A DNA stretch of 64,000 bases from Tridacna crocea (lineage: Eukaryota > Mollusca > Bivalvia > Cardiida > Cardiidae). The notes under the pieces are model-generated. The model saw only the letters and a program-made list of their open reading frames with translations. It was not told the origin of the DNA and ran no database searches. This document shows positions 40,260 through 50,728 of the stretch, piece by piece (the first letter of the stretch is position 1; the number at the start of each line of letters is the position of its first letter). The translations under genes were made by a program, and so were the position numbers. The DNA lies in NCBI GenBank assembly GCA_943736015.1, contig OX031065.1:813501-877500 (forward strand), read 5' to 3'.

Positions 40260-40464
40260 GACAGACAAAACTTTAGACTGGTCCAAACTGAAAACACAAA
40301 TCATATGTAGCTTAAAAATTGTAACTGGTTTCTGGCAGGGTAGAAAACATTATAGGAACAGGAGAAAATGCTGTTTACTAGCATTTTCTCTTTTTCCCAC
40401 AGTGTTTTCAAAATGCTTCTATCTCAGGGTCGTAAAAACCAGGGATTGTTTAGTAAAGGGTTAA
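40260..40464 (-). mobile_element. Type A element, left terminus lost to J
   Basis: Begins ACAGACAAAACTTTAGACTG; hairpin about 40340-40410; ends TAGTAAAGGGTTAA. Confidence 0.8.
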
Positions 40465-40576
40465 TAGTCCATGTGACATCAAAGGAAAAACGTATGTAGA
40501 GGCTACAAGAATGTTCTGCTTTGAATTTAGCTACAAACATTGAGGTAAAATGAAAGCAAGTGTTTGTTATTTTTAC

Positions 40577-41125
40577 CATCTTCGCAAGCCAAGGATACTA
40601 AGGTAGTACCCTTGGCCGCTCGCCTCTTTAAAAATCGAAGCTCCCGCTGCGCCATTTCATTGGATGCGATCAAAACCCATCGCGTCCAATCAAACCATTT
40701 GTAACAAGAAATCTTTCGCAAAACAGAAAACAACAATGGCGACGCCCATCAAAAACGAAAGTTGTCGTGTCTGTGACGAAAATTTGCCAAAAAAGAGTAG
40801 ACGATCGATATTTAACAAGTTTTATATAGTTTACGATCAATTATGTGAAGTATTAGGACGGGTTCCACAGCCAAATGATTGCGGATTATCGTATGTCTGT
40901 TCGTCTTGTTTCTGATCTGATGATTCCGAAAGCGCAGCCATATTTGATGCATTGCCCAACAAATTTTTTACGAGCATCTTGATTGGTCAGAAATAACATC
41001 AGCAAAGGTTACGCAACTTGTGATATTCGATAGGTGGCGCAGCGGGAGTTTCGATTTTTAAAGAGGCGAGCGGCCAAGGTACGTAATGAACAAAGTGGAG
41101 TTAGTATCCTTGGCTTGCGAAGATG
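40577..41125. mobile_element. Long-TIR element G, copy 2, carrying a reading frame
   Basis: Ends CATCTTCGCAAGCCAAGG and CCTTGGCTTGCGAAGATG. Inner TIR words are CTTGGCCGCTCGCCTC and CTCCCGCTGCGCCA (TIRs about 40577-40655 and 41036-41125). Perfect 9-bp duplication TATTTTTAC at 40568-40576 and 41126-41134. The centre is GC-richer than the surroundings and holds the frame described next. Confidence 0.92.
40736..40915 (+). CDS. Cysteine-rich short frame inside element G
   Basis: The ATG at 40736 sits in a favourable context (A at -3, G at +4); an upstream in-frame ATG at 40664 lies within the TIR region. The 59-residue frame has a CRVC pair near residue 10, a basic/aromatic middle (KKSRRSIFNKFYIVYDQL) and a YVCSSC pair at its end. 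This Cx2C...Cx2C spacing looks like an N-terminal zinc-binding module. The frame stays open for another 26 codons after the TGA, so this may be a truncated or decayed first exon. Likely source: the autonomous parent of G, or a captured host exon. Family not recognised. Confidence 0.35.
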   Translation: MATPIKNESCRVCDENLPKKSRRSIFNKFYIVYDQLCEVLGRVPQPNDCGLSYVCSSCF

Positions 41126-41244
41126 TATTTTTACATGAATTGCTCCCTTTTTCCAAAATGTTTATTGAAAAGTTTTCTGCTTGCAGCCCTAGTAATATTT
41201 CTAATGGTTCTAAGAAAGAAGCTAGTATGAAGGTTATATCCGAT

Positions 41245-41499
41245 TTAATTTGTTACAATACAAGCCGAGTTTTGATGCCTTTGAAGAATAGTTTTGATGC
41301 CTTTGAAGAAAAAGCCTTTTGAAAACATTGTTGGAAAAGAAGAAAATGCTGGTAACCAGCATTTTCTCCTTTTCCCGCAATGTTTTCTACCCTTCCCAAA
41401 ACAAATTTCATTTCATTAGCTATGTTTATATTGTCTTCTGCAAAATTAATGCTTTGAAATTGTAACAGCCTGAAATTTTGTTGTGTGGTAAAAAATTAA
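41245..41499 (+). mobile_element. Type A element with a 22-bp internal duplication
   Basis: TTAATTTGTTACAATACAAG start. TTTTGATGCCTTTGAAGAA occurs twice in a row in the left arm (about 41270-41315). Hairpin 41322-41389. End GGTAAAAAATTAA. Confidence 0.75.
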
Positions 41500-41933
41500 C
41501 CCATATCCTGCTAAATGACTTAACCCTTTCCCAAACAAGTCCTGGTTTTTACGTGTCTGCGGTACAAGTATTTTGAAAACACTGGAAAAAGGATAAATTG
41601 CTCATAACGAGCAATCTCTCCTTTTTCCCACAGTGTTTTCTACCCTTTTTGAAAACTTTCTGCAATTTTCATCAAATTTGAAATTGTAGTCTGCAAACTC
41701 TTTCAATTCGGAAGAGTCTTAAATTTGTCGTTTGGGAAAGGGTTAAATGAAAATTAAAAATCAATTATTTAAACCTAAATATTGTTATTTCAAAGTCATA
41801 TTTTTGAGAATACATTCTTCTTTATCAGATAGTGTAGATCCATGATCAGACTACATGTTCTGTGCAGTCTGATCTTGATCTATACTGTCTGCAAAAGGTC
41901 AGCAAGTCCCGCTTAGCAGCCTAGAGGGTTTAA
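41496..41933 (+). mobile_element. Type B element split by a type A2 copy
   Basis: TTAACCCATATCCTGCTAAATGACTTAA (41496-41523 in two pieces) resumes at 41743. It continues with AAATATTGTTATTTCAAAG, hairpin 41829-41889, and GCTTAGCAGCCTAGAGGG up to TTAA 41930-41933. The interruption lies exactly at an internal TTAA. Confidence 0.9.
41520..41746 (+). mobile_element. Type A2 TTAA hairpin element, nested in type B
   Basis: TTAACCCTTTCCCAAACAAG to GGGAAAGGGTTAA; hairpin about 41573-41640 with slight tip damage (GCTCATAACGAGC). Confidence 0.92.
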
Positions 41934-42194
41934 GATTTATGATAATTCTGTTGTCAAACATTGCCTGGCATCATCCTGATCAGGTCATAACTCACTGTCA
42001 CTACGGAGACAGACAGGTGCCATGGAAATGATGTGTTCCCAAGTGAGACTGGGGGCTTCACTTTGTTACCATGGTGACACCACTCCATGCAGCCATCAAC
42101 TTCAATCATTTGTCAAGGAATGATAAAAAATCATTGGAGAACTAATTTCATCCTTTAACTTCATAATATATTCCTCAAATCTTAGCCTTAAAAC
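41934..42194. other. Interval without recognised feature
   Basis: Unique within the window; GCCTGGCATCATCCTGATCAGG near 41965 is of ordinary complexity. Confidence 0.35.
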
Positions 42195-42385
42195 TACAAA
42201 ATAAACTACAGTGGTCACCCAATTTGACTTTATACCTCTGCAAGAGCTTTGACAGTATTTTGTACATAGACGGACACAAGGACAGACACACAGACGGACA
42301 CATGTACGGACACATAGATGGACACATGGATAGACAAGCTAATTCCAGTATAGCCCCGAAAACATTTGTTTTACAGGGTATAATG
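42195..42385. repeat. Paragraph repeat J, short copy
   Basis: CTTTATACCTCTGCAAGAGC, CAGTATTTTGTACATAGACGG, then GGACACA/GGACAGA repeats and GTTTTACAGGGTATAATGA: the same tail as 40120-40258. Confidence 0.65.
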
Positions 42386-42440
42386 AAATGGTCATTTTTA
42401 GTCAATAAAAGAGGATCCGAGATCTTGTAAATTTCCAGAC

Positions 42441-42562
42441 CACTCTTTGCCGAATGACAATAGTTTCAACCAGTCCAAATTCAAAGAATTTCATCAACAA
42501 CAAATCAAGTGTGACTCAAATGCTGAGATATGCACTGAAAGGGTAAAATAATTTTCATAGCT
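42441..42562 (-). mobile_element. Type A half-element
   Basis: CCACTCTTTGCCGAATGAC to GAAAGGGTAAAAT; the hairpin is lost. Confidence 0.5.
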
Positions 42563-42800
42563 GCTGAATAGAGAGTTGTATTTGAAATCTTGTGAGAGAG
42601 CCAGGAAACACACACATAGATGTACTAACTGTCATGATACAAAGACAGGTTTTTGAAAACATACTATATCAAGACCACGAAACATGCAAGTAGGACAGAC
42701 TGGAAATCTATGAAAATGCAAAACCTGGGACAATTAATTGTATAAAGGCAGCACCATGTCTTCAGTGTATCCTAAATTATCTAACAATGGTGGCTGAGTA

Positions 42801-43790
42801 TCATCTTCATCATCATCATCGTCATCATCATTATCAACATCATCATTTTCAAACTAATCAGTATCAATGAAGTCATCTCTTCATCATCATCAAAATCATC
42901 ATTATCAACATCATGATTTCTTCATCATCAGTATCAACATCATGATTTCTTCATCATCAGTATCAATATCATTTCTTCATCATCATTATCGACATCATAA
43001 TTATCAGCACCATTATTTTTTCATCATCATTATCGACATCATCATTTCTTCACCATCATTATCCACATCATCATCATCATTTCTTTATCACCATTATCAA
43101 AGTCATCATTATCATTTCTTCATCATCATCATCAACATTGTCATTATCAACAATGTTATTTCATCATCATCATTATCCAAATCATTATTATCAACATCTC
43201 TTCATCAACATCATAATAATCAACATGGTCATCCCTTCAACATCAACATCAACATCATTATCTCTTCATCATCATTATCAACATCATCATTATCCACATC
43301 ATCATCTCTTCATCATCACTATCAACATCATCATCATTTTATCAACATCATCATTTAATCAACATCATCACTATCAACATCATCATTATCAATATCATCA
43401 CTATCAACATCATCATTTTATCAACATCATCATTATCAACATCATAATTTTATCAACATCATCATCTCTTCATCATCATTGTCAACATGATAATTTCTTC
43501 TTCATCATTATCAACATCTTCGTTTCTTCTTCATCATTTTAAACATTGTCATCACTTCATCATCATTATCAACATCATCATTAATAACATCAACATTTCT
43601 TCATTATCATTATCAAGATCTCTTCTTCATGGTTATCACCATCATCATTAACAACATAGTCATTTCTTCATCATCATCATCATCATCCTCATTATGAACA
43701 TCATCATCTCTTCATCATCATTATCAACATAATCTTCATTATCATTATTAACATCATCATCTCTTCATCATCATTATCATCATCATCTAA
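42801..43790. repeat. About 1 kb CATCAT/TATCAA satellite-like tract
   Basis: Irregular mixture of CATCATCATTATCAACATCAT and TTCTTCATCATC units. Frames of 163 and 134 codons run through it, but they are His/Ser/Ile-rich translations of the repeat and have no gene structure. Confidence 0.92.
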
Positions 43791-43850
43791 GTCTCATCTG
43801 CTCATTGAGTGCTTTGGTGAAGAACCAGTTGAAGATTCAAAATGCCACAT

Positions 43851-43981
43851 CTAACTCTTTACAAAACGACAAAATTTTACACTGGTCCAAATTGAGAGCA
43901 TTTTCTCCTTTTCCCACAATATTTTCAAAAGCTTTCTACACAAGGGTCCTTAAAAGTGGGGACTGTGCGGGAAAGAGTTAA
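43851..43981 (-). mobile_element. Type A element lacking the left hairpin arm
   Basis: ACAAAACGACAAAATTTTAC to GAGAGCATTTTCTCC: arm and hairpin joined at GAGCATTTT. Ends GGGAAAGAGTTAA, 131 bp. Confidence 0.8.
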
Positions 43982-44389
43982 GAATTATCTGCAAAATACA
44001 AGAGAAAGGGTTTCCAGGGACTCCATAATCCTCCAAATGTAGGTAGGGAGGCTTTTCCAATGATTGATTCCCCCATCAGTACGCAACACAAAACAAAACT
44101 CATAAACTTAATCCCTTTCCTGACAGTTTGCACAGAATTTATCACTCGTGTAAGCCATCGGAAGTACTTCAACTTGGGAAAAAACAAACGATGAGACGTG
44201 ATCACAGGTTCCGAAATTGGTTATATCAAGCACTTAATCAATCAATAAATCCTAATAAATGGTACGAAAAGACTTACTGCGACTCTCCGATTTTCTTATC
44301 AGCTTTGGAAGTGGAAACCTCCAGAAAATTGATCATGCAATATTGCAGTTATTTCTCTGACAGTTTCAATTGTTTAAACTTTTAAAAGT
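43982..44389. other. Interval without recognised repeat
   Basis: Overlapping frames of 75 codons (reverse) and 85 codons (forward, 44128-44385) have ordinary composition, but no splice sites or known family make either a gene. Confidence 0.3.
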
Positions 44390-44434
44390 TTTACTCTTAA
44401 ACAAACAACAAAATTTAAGACTAAACTAAATTAA
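44390..44434 (-). mobile_element. Type A end fragment
   Basis: TTACTCTTAAACAAACAAC and AAATTTAAGACTAAAC, cut by the next copy. Confidence 0.55.
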
Positions 44435-44659
44435 CCCATTACCACACAATCCCTACTTTTGACGCCCCTGAGAAAGAAGCCTTTAGGAAACATTGTCAGA
44501 AAAGGAGAAAATGCTGGTAACCAGCATTTTCTCCTTTTCCCACAGTGTTTTCTACCCTTCACAAAACAAAATTCAAATTTTCAGTCACTTTTATTTTGTC
44601 GTCTGCAATTGCTTTCAATTTGGACCAGTCTAAAATTTTGTTGTTTGGTAATGGGTTAA
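44431..44659 (+). mobile_element. Type A TTAA hairpin element
   Basis: TTAACCCATTACCACACAAT to GGTAATGGGTTAA; hairpin 44485-44552 with one mismatch (TTGTCAGAAAAGG). Confidence 0.92.
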
Positions 44660-44815
44660 AGGCATTTGCAGAAAAAAAAAAAAATCTTCAAATAATGTGC
44701 ATTTTCTTCTCTGTAAAAAGGTACAAAACATTGTGGGAAAAGGAGACACAATGTTTTCAAAACCAGGCTCATTCTCAGGGTCCTTAAAACTTGGGACTGT
44801 GTAGTAAAAAGTTAA
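44656..44815 (-). mobile_element. Type A element, terminus and hairpin tip deleted
   Basis: After the shared TTAA it starts at AGGCATTTGCAG, about 40 bp inside the normal end. The hairpin collapses to GGGAAAAGGAGACACAATG. Ends GTAAAAAGTTAA. Confidence 0.75.
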
Positions 44816-45040
44816 CCCTTTACTTAACAATCACTAGTTTTCACCACCCTGAGATAGAAGCCTTTTGAAAACATTGTGGGAAAAGGAGAAAATGTTGGTC
44901 ACCAGCATTTTCTCCTTTTCCCACAATGTTTTCTACCCTGCTGGAAACAAATTTTAATTCTTAAGCTACAATTATTTTGTTGTTTGCAAGTGCTTTCAAT
45001 TTGGACCAGTCTAAAAATTTGTTATTTGGTAAAGAGTTAA
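44812..45040 (+). mobile_element. Type A TTAA hairpin element
   Basis: Third of three joined copies. TTAACCCTTTACTTAACAAT to GGTAAAGAGTTAA; hairpin 44866-44934. Confidence 0.92.
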
Positions 45041-45127
45041 GCTACAATGTGTAAATTCGCTCAGTTTTCTGGAAACACAAAAAGAGCTTCCTGCTCCAGA
45101 CTATTTTAAATCTTAACAAAAGAACTA

Positions 45128-45246
45128 ATTTCATACTTATCCTAATCCAAAGTGGTAGCAGTCAACAAATTAATGTGGTCTGAATTATAGGATTTGCCTT
45201 TTGAAGACTAGGAAACATTGTGGAAAAAGGATAAAATAATGATTAA
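45128..45246 (-). mobile_element. Type A half-element
   Basis: Inner arm GTCAACAAATTAATGTGGTC and one hairpin arm (ACATTGTGGAAAAAGG), ended by the next copy's TTAA. Confidence 0.55.
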
Positions 45247-45475
45247 CCCTTTACCACACAATCTGGACTTTTAACGACTCTGAGAAAGAGGCCTTCTGAA
45301 AACATTGTGGGAAAGGAAGAAAATGCTGGTAACCAGTATTTTCTCCTTTGCCCAAAATGTTTTTTTTTTCCTCTTCCCAAAACAAGTTTCAAATTTTCAG
45401 TCACTTTTATTCTGTCACCTGCAAATGCTTTCAATTTGGACCAGTCTAAAATTTTGTTGTTTGGTAAAGGGTTAA
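45243..45475 (+). mobile_element. Type A TTAA hairpin element
   Basis: TTAACCCTTTACCACACAAT to GGTAAAGGGTTAA; 233 bp because of a T-run after the hairpin. Confidence 0.9.
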
Positions 45476-45526
45476 CAGTATTGTCTTTTTGTCCCCCAAG
45501 TAATTCCAAAGCTTTATTGTCTACAG

Positions 45527-45585
45527 TCCTAAAAATTCAGAAATGTACGGCAAAGGGTTAACCCATTACCATACAGGCTATGTCA
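45527..45585. mobile_element. Two type A end fragments at one TTAA
   Basis: TACGGCAAAGGGTTAA and TTAACCCATTACCATAC meet at 45558-45561; both interiors are gone. Confidence 0.6.
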
Positions 45586-45682
45586 GAAAATAGTAAAAAT
45601 AAAATAGTAATAATAGGTCACAGAACACAAAAGAAAACAAAAGTTAAGTACTCTTATGAAAGATTATAGGAAACATTCTATT

Positions 45683-45914
45683 TTAACCCTTTCCCAAACA
45701 ATCCCTGGTTTTTAAGGGTCTGGAATAGTAGCCTTTTGAAAACATTGCGGGTAAAGGAGAAAATGCTGGTAACCAGCATTTTCTCCTTTTCCCACAATGT
45801 TTTCTACCCTATCATAGACACAAATCTTCTTTTCAGCAAGAGTTGAATTGTCGTCTGCAAATGCTTTCAATTTGGTCTAGTCCAAAGGTTTGTTGTTGTT
45901 TGGAAAAGTGTTAA
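45683..45914 (+). mobile_element. Type A3 TTAA hairpin element
   Basis: TTAACCCTTTCCCAAACAAT, GGGTCTGGAATAGTAGCC, right arm CTATCATAGACACAAATC and GCAAGAGTTGAATTGTC. Closest relative in the window is 56753. Confidence 0.9.
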
Positions 45915-45934
45915 GGCATTCTGCTTCTGTTCTC

Positions 45935-46030
45935 AATGATTTCAAAAGCTCTCTACCCCAGAGTCATTACAAGCACCATTTTGTCCTTTTTCCACAATGT
46001 TTCCTAAAGCTTTTTTTGCAAAAGTCAATA
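45935..46030 (-). mobile_element. Type A remnant
   Basis: ACCCCAGAGTCATTACAAG and CTTTTTCCACAATGTTTCC; fragments of two right halves. Confidence 0.45.
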
Positions 46031-46080
46031 AAACATAGGATAGTTCTGAGAGAAAACCTTTTCCGAAATACAAATATTAG

Positions 46081-46395
46081 GTTCCTCTCTACCAAACAAC
46101 AAAATTTTAGACTGGTCCAAATCGAAAGCACTTGCAGACGACGACATGTACGAATGAAATTTATTTCCAGCAGGGTAGCAAAGGCTGTGGGAAAAGGAGA
46201 AAATGCTGGTTTAATTAACATTTTCTCCTTTTCCCATATTCATACATATGAGCCAAAGCTATAGGGTAGAAAACATTGTGGGAAAAGGAGAAAATGCTGG
46301 TTACCAGCATTTTCTCCTTTTCCCACAATGTTTTCAAAAGCTTTAAAATTCTCAGTGTCATCAAAACTCTAGCTTGTGAAGTAAAGTATCTAATA
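46081..46395 (-). mobile_element. Type A element with two hairpins
   Basis: Starts CTCTCTACCAAACAAC. A first hairpin at about 46186-46237 (tip GGTTTAATTAACATT) is followed at 46264-46336 by a complete second one preceded by TAGGGTAGAAAAC. Right end TGAAGTAAAGTATC. Confidence 0.75.
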
Positions 46396-46685
46396 ATTAT
46401 GTTTTGAATCTAAGAAACTTTGTCCCTGAACAGCATTTTCCGGTAATGGGTTTACGAACACTGCAGAATCACAGGATGCTAATCCGTAAAAAAAAAACAT
46501 AATTTGTGACAAACCATTTACGAGAGGAAAAATCATACATCGTGCTAAATGCTGCACAAACACGCATTGAAAACAGCGTCAAGTTGCGTAAATTTCAATT
46601 TGTACGACTTCACTGATAAAACTTATAATGACTATTAACCGCTATCCTTTCAAATTGATTTTGTCAACTTGAATAACAATAGATT
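46396..46685. other. Interval without recognised feature
   Basis: CGGTAATGGGTTTA at about 46441 may be a stray element end. Otherwise unique. Confidence 0.35.
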
Positions 46686-46900
46686 TTTTCACTGTGTGTC
46701 ACACAACAAGATTTCGGACCTGTCAGAATCAAAACTAAGCTGCAGATGTCAAAGTGAGTCTAGCTCAATTAGTGGAAATTGTCTGTAGAAGGGTAGAAAA
46801 CATTGTGGGAAAAAAGAGGAAAATGCTGGTTACCAGATTTTATCCTTTTCCCACAATATTTTCAAAAGCTTAATCTTCCTGATGATTTTTAAGTCTTTAG
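46686..46900 (-). mobile_element. Type A element, decayed ends
   Basis: TCACACAACAAGATTTCGGAC, hairpin about 46796-46864, no terminal TTAA. Confidence 0.7.
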
Positions 46901-47125
46901 AAACCCCAAAGTTTCAGACTATTTCAAACTGCAACAGAAAACATTTGCAGGATACAAATTAAATATGGCTCAAAAACTGAAATTCCTACTTGGAAGTGTA
47001 GAAAACTGTGAGAAAAGGAGAAAAAGCTGCTTTCCAGCATTTCTCCTTTTCCCATGATGTTTTCAAAACATGATGTTTTCTTCTTTTGAGTCAATAAAAC
47101 TTAGGAATTTGTAGTCATGGGTTAA
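46893..47125 (-). mobile_element. Type A element
   Basis: TTTAGAAACCCCAAAGTTTCAG start; a 13-base duplication around CATGATGTTTTC follows the hairpin; ends GTCATGGGTTAA. Confidence 0.7.
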
Positions 47126-47129
47126 AAAA

Positions 47130-47560
47130 AGGGGGCCATGATGGCCCTGTATCACTCCACTGGCTAATAAGTAATAACATACAAGCCAAAGTTACAATAC
47201 TTAGCCAATTTGTTTCAAACTTGAAGACTTAACAATTTTTTTCTATAAAATCCTATGAGAAAAGTTATGACCTCCAGGCAAAGCCATTTTTTACCACAAA
47301 GGTATAGCTCAGCTAAATTTACTAGCTCTAGGTCTTATTATCGTAACAGGAGGATTTTTTAAGTTTTCACCACAAAAGCCTATGTAAAACTTGCGACCCT
47401 TGGTGTGGGGACAAACTTGGCCCCAAAACTATCATTTGGGCCCTCTTGGTAGAGGCCCACTAGATAAAGCTACATGCACAATTTGGTAGTCCTAGACCTT
47501 ATTGTGAAGTAAAAGTAGATTTTGAAAGTTTTCCAAATATAGGCCCATTTAAAACTAAAA
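47130..47560. repeat. N-related interspersed repeat
   Basis: GGGGGCCATGATGGCCCTG, TATCACTCCACTGGC start, followed by diverged paragraphs (AAGTTATGACC, TAGCTCTAGGTCTTATT and TAGTCCTAGACCTTATT). No microsatellite cap. Confidence 0.55.
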
Positions 47561-47639
47561 CTAAACTAAACTGTTTTGCTCATGTTTACTGAAGGAAAAA
47601 GTCTAATGAAGTCATAAAGTGTCATCTCATATCAGCCTG

Positions 47640-49850
47640 TGCAGACAACATTTTACACAGATGTCCGAAAGCCTCTTTTCACATGTTGCAAGCCATTTGA
47701 TAATGATATACATATAGAAAACACTTGATTCTCACATCAAGTTATGGCAAAATGTGATTTGATGGCCCAATAAATAATTTTACCATTTTCTGTCACATAA
47801 ATGTTGTGACGCCAGTGCTAGTCTGTCAGTTCTATCAGTGCTTTGATTATATAGCTCCTTGACTCAACCTCAATACAGATCTATTGGTGTATATCTTGCA
47901 ACAAGAGGACCATGATGGTCCTATATCGCTCACCTGAGTACCAAGCAGCACTGGTCTAAATAAAGATATATACCAAATAACAAGGTTCAAGGCCAAATGA
48001 TAATGAAACAAGAGCAGCAAACTGTTGCAATTTAACTTGAGACTTTGAAGTTCCATTCCATACAAGCAAGAAATACTGTATAAATGAAGATCAAAGTGGA
48101 ATTACTCAAAATTTGTGCTAGGTAGAGTTATTGTTCTTGTGCACTGTACTACGTAATATTGCAACGCACATGCATACCAAAGTTTGAAGTCATTCTGACT
48201 TAAGATGACAGTTATATTCAGGGCAGGCACTAAATGCTGTAAAAATGACATTCAAAGGGAAATAATTTAAAGACAGCACAAGGTACAGTTACAATTCTTA
48301 GGCACTGCACTTCCAAATATTGCAACAAATAAGCATACCAAATTTCAAGTCATTCCTCAAAATTATGTTCTGGACAAGCAAGAAATGCTATAAAAATGAA
48401 ATGGGAATAACTCAAAATTTGTGCTAGGAAGTTATGGTTCTTGTGCAATGCAGTCCATAATTTTTCAACAATCATGCATATCAAATTTGAAGATTTTCAG
48501 GCTGTAAACGACAAAGTTATATTCCAGACAAGCAGTAAATGCTGTAAAAATTTCAATCAAAGGGAAATAACTTATAGAGAGTATGAAGTAGAGTTATGGT
48601 TCTTTCACAATGCACTCCGTATTATTGCAACAAACACAAATGCCAAGTTTCAAGTAAATTGGACTGGAGATGACAAAGTTATGCTCCGGACTAAGAACTA
48701 TTCTAAAAAGACTTTCTAATTCAAGGGCAAATAACTCTAGTTGTTCTGGTCACCCATAATCGAACTCATCTGAGATCTTAGAGTCATATATCTTTTGACC
48801 AAGTTTGGAATTAATTGGTTGATATTTGTAGATACTAGAGTGTAAAGAAAGTGAAATATAGCAATTTTTCCAATTCAAGGGCAAATAATTCCAGTTGTTC
48901 TGGTCCGATTACACCCATAATCAAACTTATCCGAGATCTTATGGTCATATATATTTTGTCCAAGTTTTGTGAAGATTGGTTAATAACTGTAGATGCTACA
49001 GTGAAAACAAAGTCAAATATAGCAATTTTTCTAATTCAAGGGCAAATAACTCCGGTCATTCTATTCCAATGAGACCCATAATCCAACTCATCAGAGATCT
49101 TATGGTCATATATATTTTGACCAAGTTTAGTGCTGATTGGTTGATATTTGTATATGCTAGATGTAAACAAAGTGAAATATAGCAATTTTTTTAATTCAAG
49201 GGCAAATAACTCCAGATGTTCTGGTCCGATAAGACCCATAATCGAACTCATCCGAGATCTTATGGTCATATACACTTTGACCAAGTTTGGTACTGATTGG
49301 TTGATATTTGTAGATGCTAGATTGTAAACAAGGAAATGTGAATGGACGACGGACGGACGGACGACGGATGGTGAGTGATCACAATAACTCACTCTGAGCA
49401 CTTAGTGCTCAGGTGAGCTAAAAATACAGGTTCAAACAAACAATGTCCAATTTACCTATTTGAGAATGATACACAATCATATATAACACCTAATTTTCCC
49501 ATCAGGGTACAACAAAATGTGATTTCATTGCCTAATAAATGATTTTACCATTGCCTGTCTTACAAATGTTATTACAGCACATCTGGTCTGTCAGTATTTT
49601 CAGCGCTTTGATAAGAACTTATTCTAAAGAAATTCAGCCCTAAAACAAATATATTGCTCTGTATGTTGCAAAAAAGGGGCCTCCGAAAAAGTGCTAAATT
49701 ACCTATTTGATAATGATATACATATATAAAACACTTGATTCTCCCATCAGGATAGGCATAGAATGCGATTTTATCGCCTCATAAATAATTTTACCATTTT
49801 CTGTCACACAAATGTTATGATGGCACAACAGAGAAACATTACTGTCACAG
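47640..49850. repeat. Tandem array O interrupted by element N
   Basis: Three units of ACTTGATTCTCNCATCA, TAAATAATTTTACCATTTTCTG and CTGTCAGT. They lie at about 47690-47901, 49426-49670 and 49700-49835. Element N sits between the first and second. Confidence 0.75.
47902..49425. mobile_element. Element N, paragraph type with inverted subterminal motif
   Basis: Starts AAGAGGACCATGATGGTCC and ATCGCTCACCTGAG. Internal units use AAATGCTGTAAAAATG (about 48230, 48537) and then ATTCAAGGGCAAATAA at about 48720, 48873, 49034 and 49194. The cap is GGACGACGGACGGACGG (about 49343), followed by the palindrome GAGCACTTAGTGCTC and CTCAGGTGAGC. GCTCACCTGAG and CTCAGGTGAGC are exact complements. Confidence 0.8.
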
Positions 49851-49935
49851 GAAAAATTGTCAATGTGAATTGAATGAAATTAGATAGAACCCTCTCCCTT
49901 TATTTTTCACTGTAAAGTGCACTTATACTTATGGC

Positions 49936-50164
49936 TTAACTCATTACCAAACGACTATATTTTAGACTGGTCCAAACTGAAAGCAATTGCAGACGACAAC
50001 ATAAAGGTGACTGAAAAACTGAAATTTGTTCTGGGAAGGGTAGAAAACACCGTAGGAAAAGGAGAAAATGCTGGTTACCAGCATTTTTTCCTTTTCTCAC
50101 AGTGTTTTCAAAAGGCTTCTTTCTCAGGGGCATCAAAAGTAGGGATTGTGTGGTAATGGGTTAA
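49936..50164 (-). mobile_element. Type A TTAA hairpin element
   Basis: TTAACTCATTACCAAACGAC to GGTAATGGGTTAA; hairpin about 50042-50110. Confidence 0.9.
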
Positions 50165-50210
50165 TATTTTTCTTCTTTTGTAATTGTTTGCAGTTTGTGC
50201 AGAATAAAAA

Positions 50211-50428
50211 GTGAACCCTTTATCACAAAATCCTGTATTAATGACCCAGAGAAAGGAAGCTTTTAAAACTGGAAAAAGAAGAAAATACTGGTAACCAGCA
50301 TTTTCTTCTTTTTCCACAATCTTTTCTTATCTTTTACAGACAAATCCCATAACAAGTGCCACATTTACTATGAAAATGCTTCCAATTCGGCTCTGTCTAA
50401 AGTTTTGTCCTGTCTGGTAAAGAGTTAA
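50211..50428 (+). mobile_element. Type A element with matched arm substitutions
   Basis: Left end decayed (TGAACCCTTTATCAC). GGAAAAAGAAGAAAAT in the left arm mirrors ATTTTCTTCTTTTTCC in the right. Ends GGTAAAGAGTTAA. Confidence 0.85.
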
Positions 50429-50652
50429 CCCTTTACCAAACAACAAAATTTTACTCTGGTTCAAATTGAAGGCATTAATTTTGCAGACAACAAATTATTT
50501 GTTGCACAAATAATGGAATTTGTCTCTGAAAGATAAGAAAACATTGTTGGAAAAGGAGAAAATGCTACTTACCAGCAACTAAATCTGATAAGTTGGTTCC
50601 AGGATTAATGCTTTTAATTTGCCTAAAATTGTTTCATTTTGTAAAGATTCAA
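50425..50652. mobile_element. Type A symmetric copy (two right halves), second arm damaged
   Basis: Left TTAACCCTTTACCAAACAAC and TTTGCAGACAACAAATT. The hairpin stops at the tip (CTACTTACCAGC), then a right-type end ATGCTTTTAATTTGCC to GTAAAGATTCAA. Confidence 0.65.
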
Positions 50653-50728
50653 TTGGCTATAACCTTTCACAAACATCATTACACTTTCTAAAATGATTCA
50701 GGGCTTTTGAAAGCATTTTTCCAAAAAG

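Noticed and set aside
42867..43542. Long open frames of 163 and 134 codons
   Set aside because: They are translations of the CATCAT/TATCAA tract, His/Ser/Ile-rich with no start context, splice sites or second exon.
44128..44385. 85-codon frame in a repeat-free interval
   Set aside because: Overlaps an equally long frame on the other strand and has no supporting signal.
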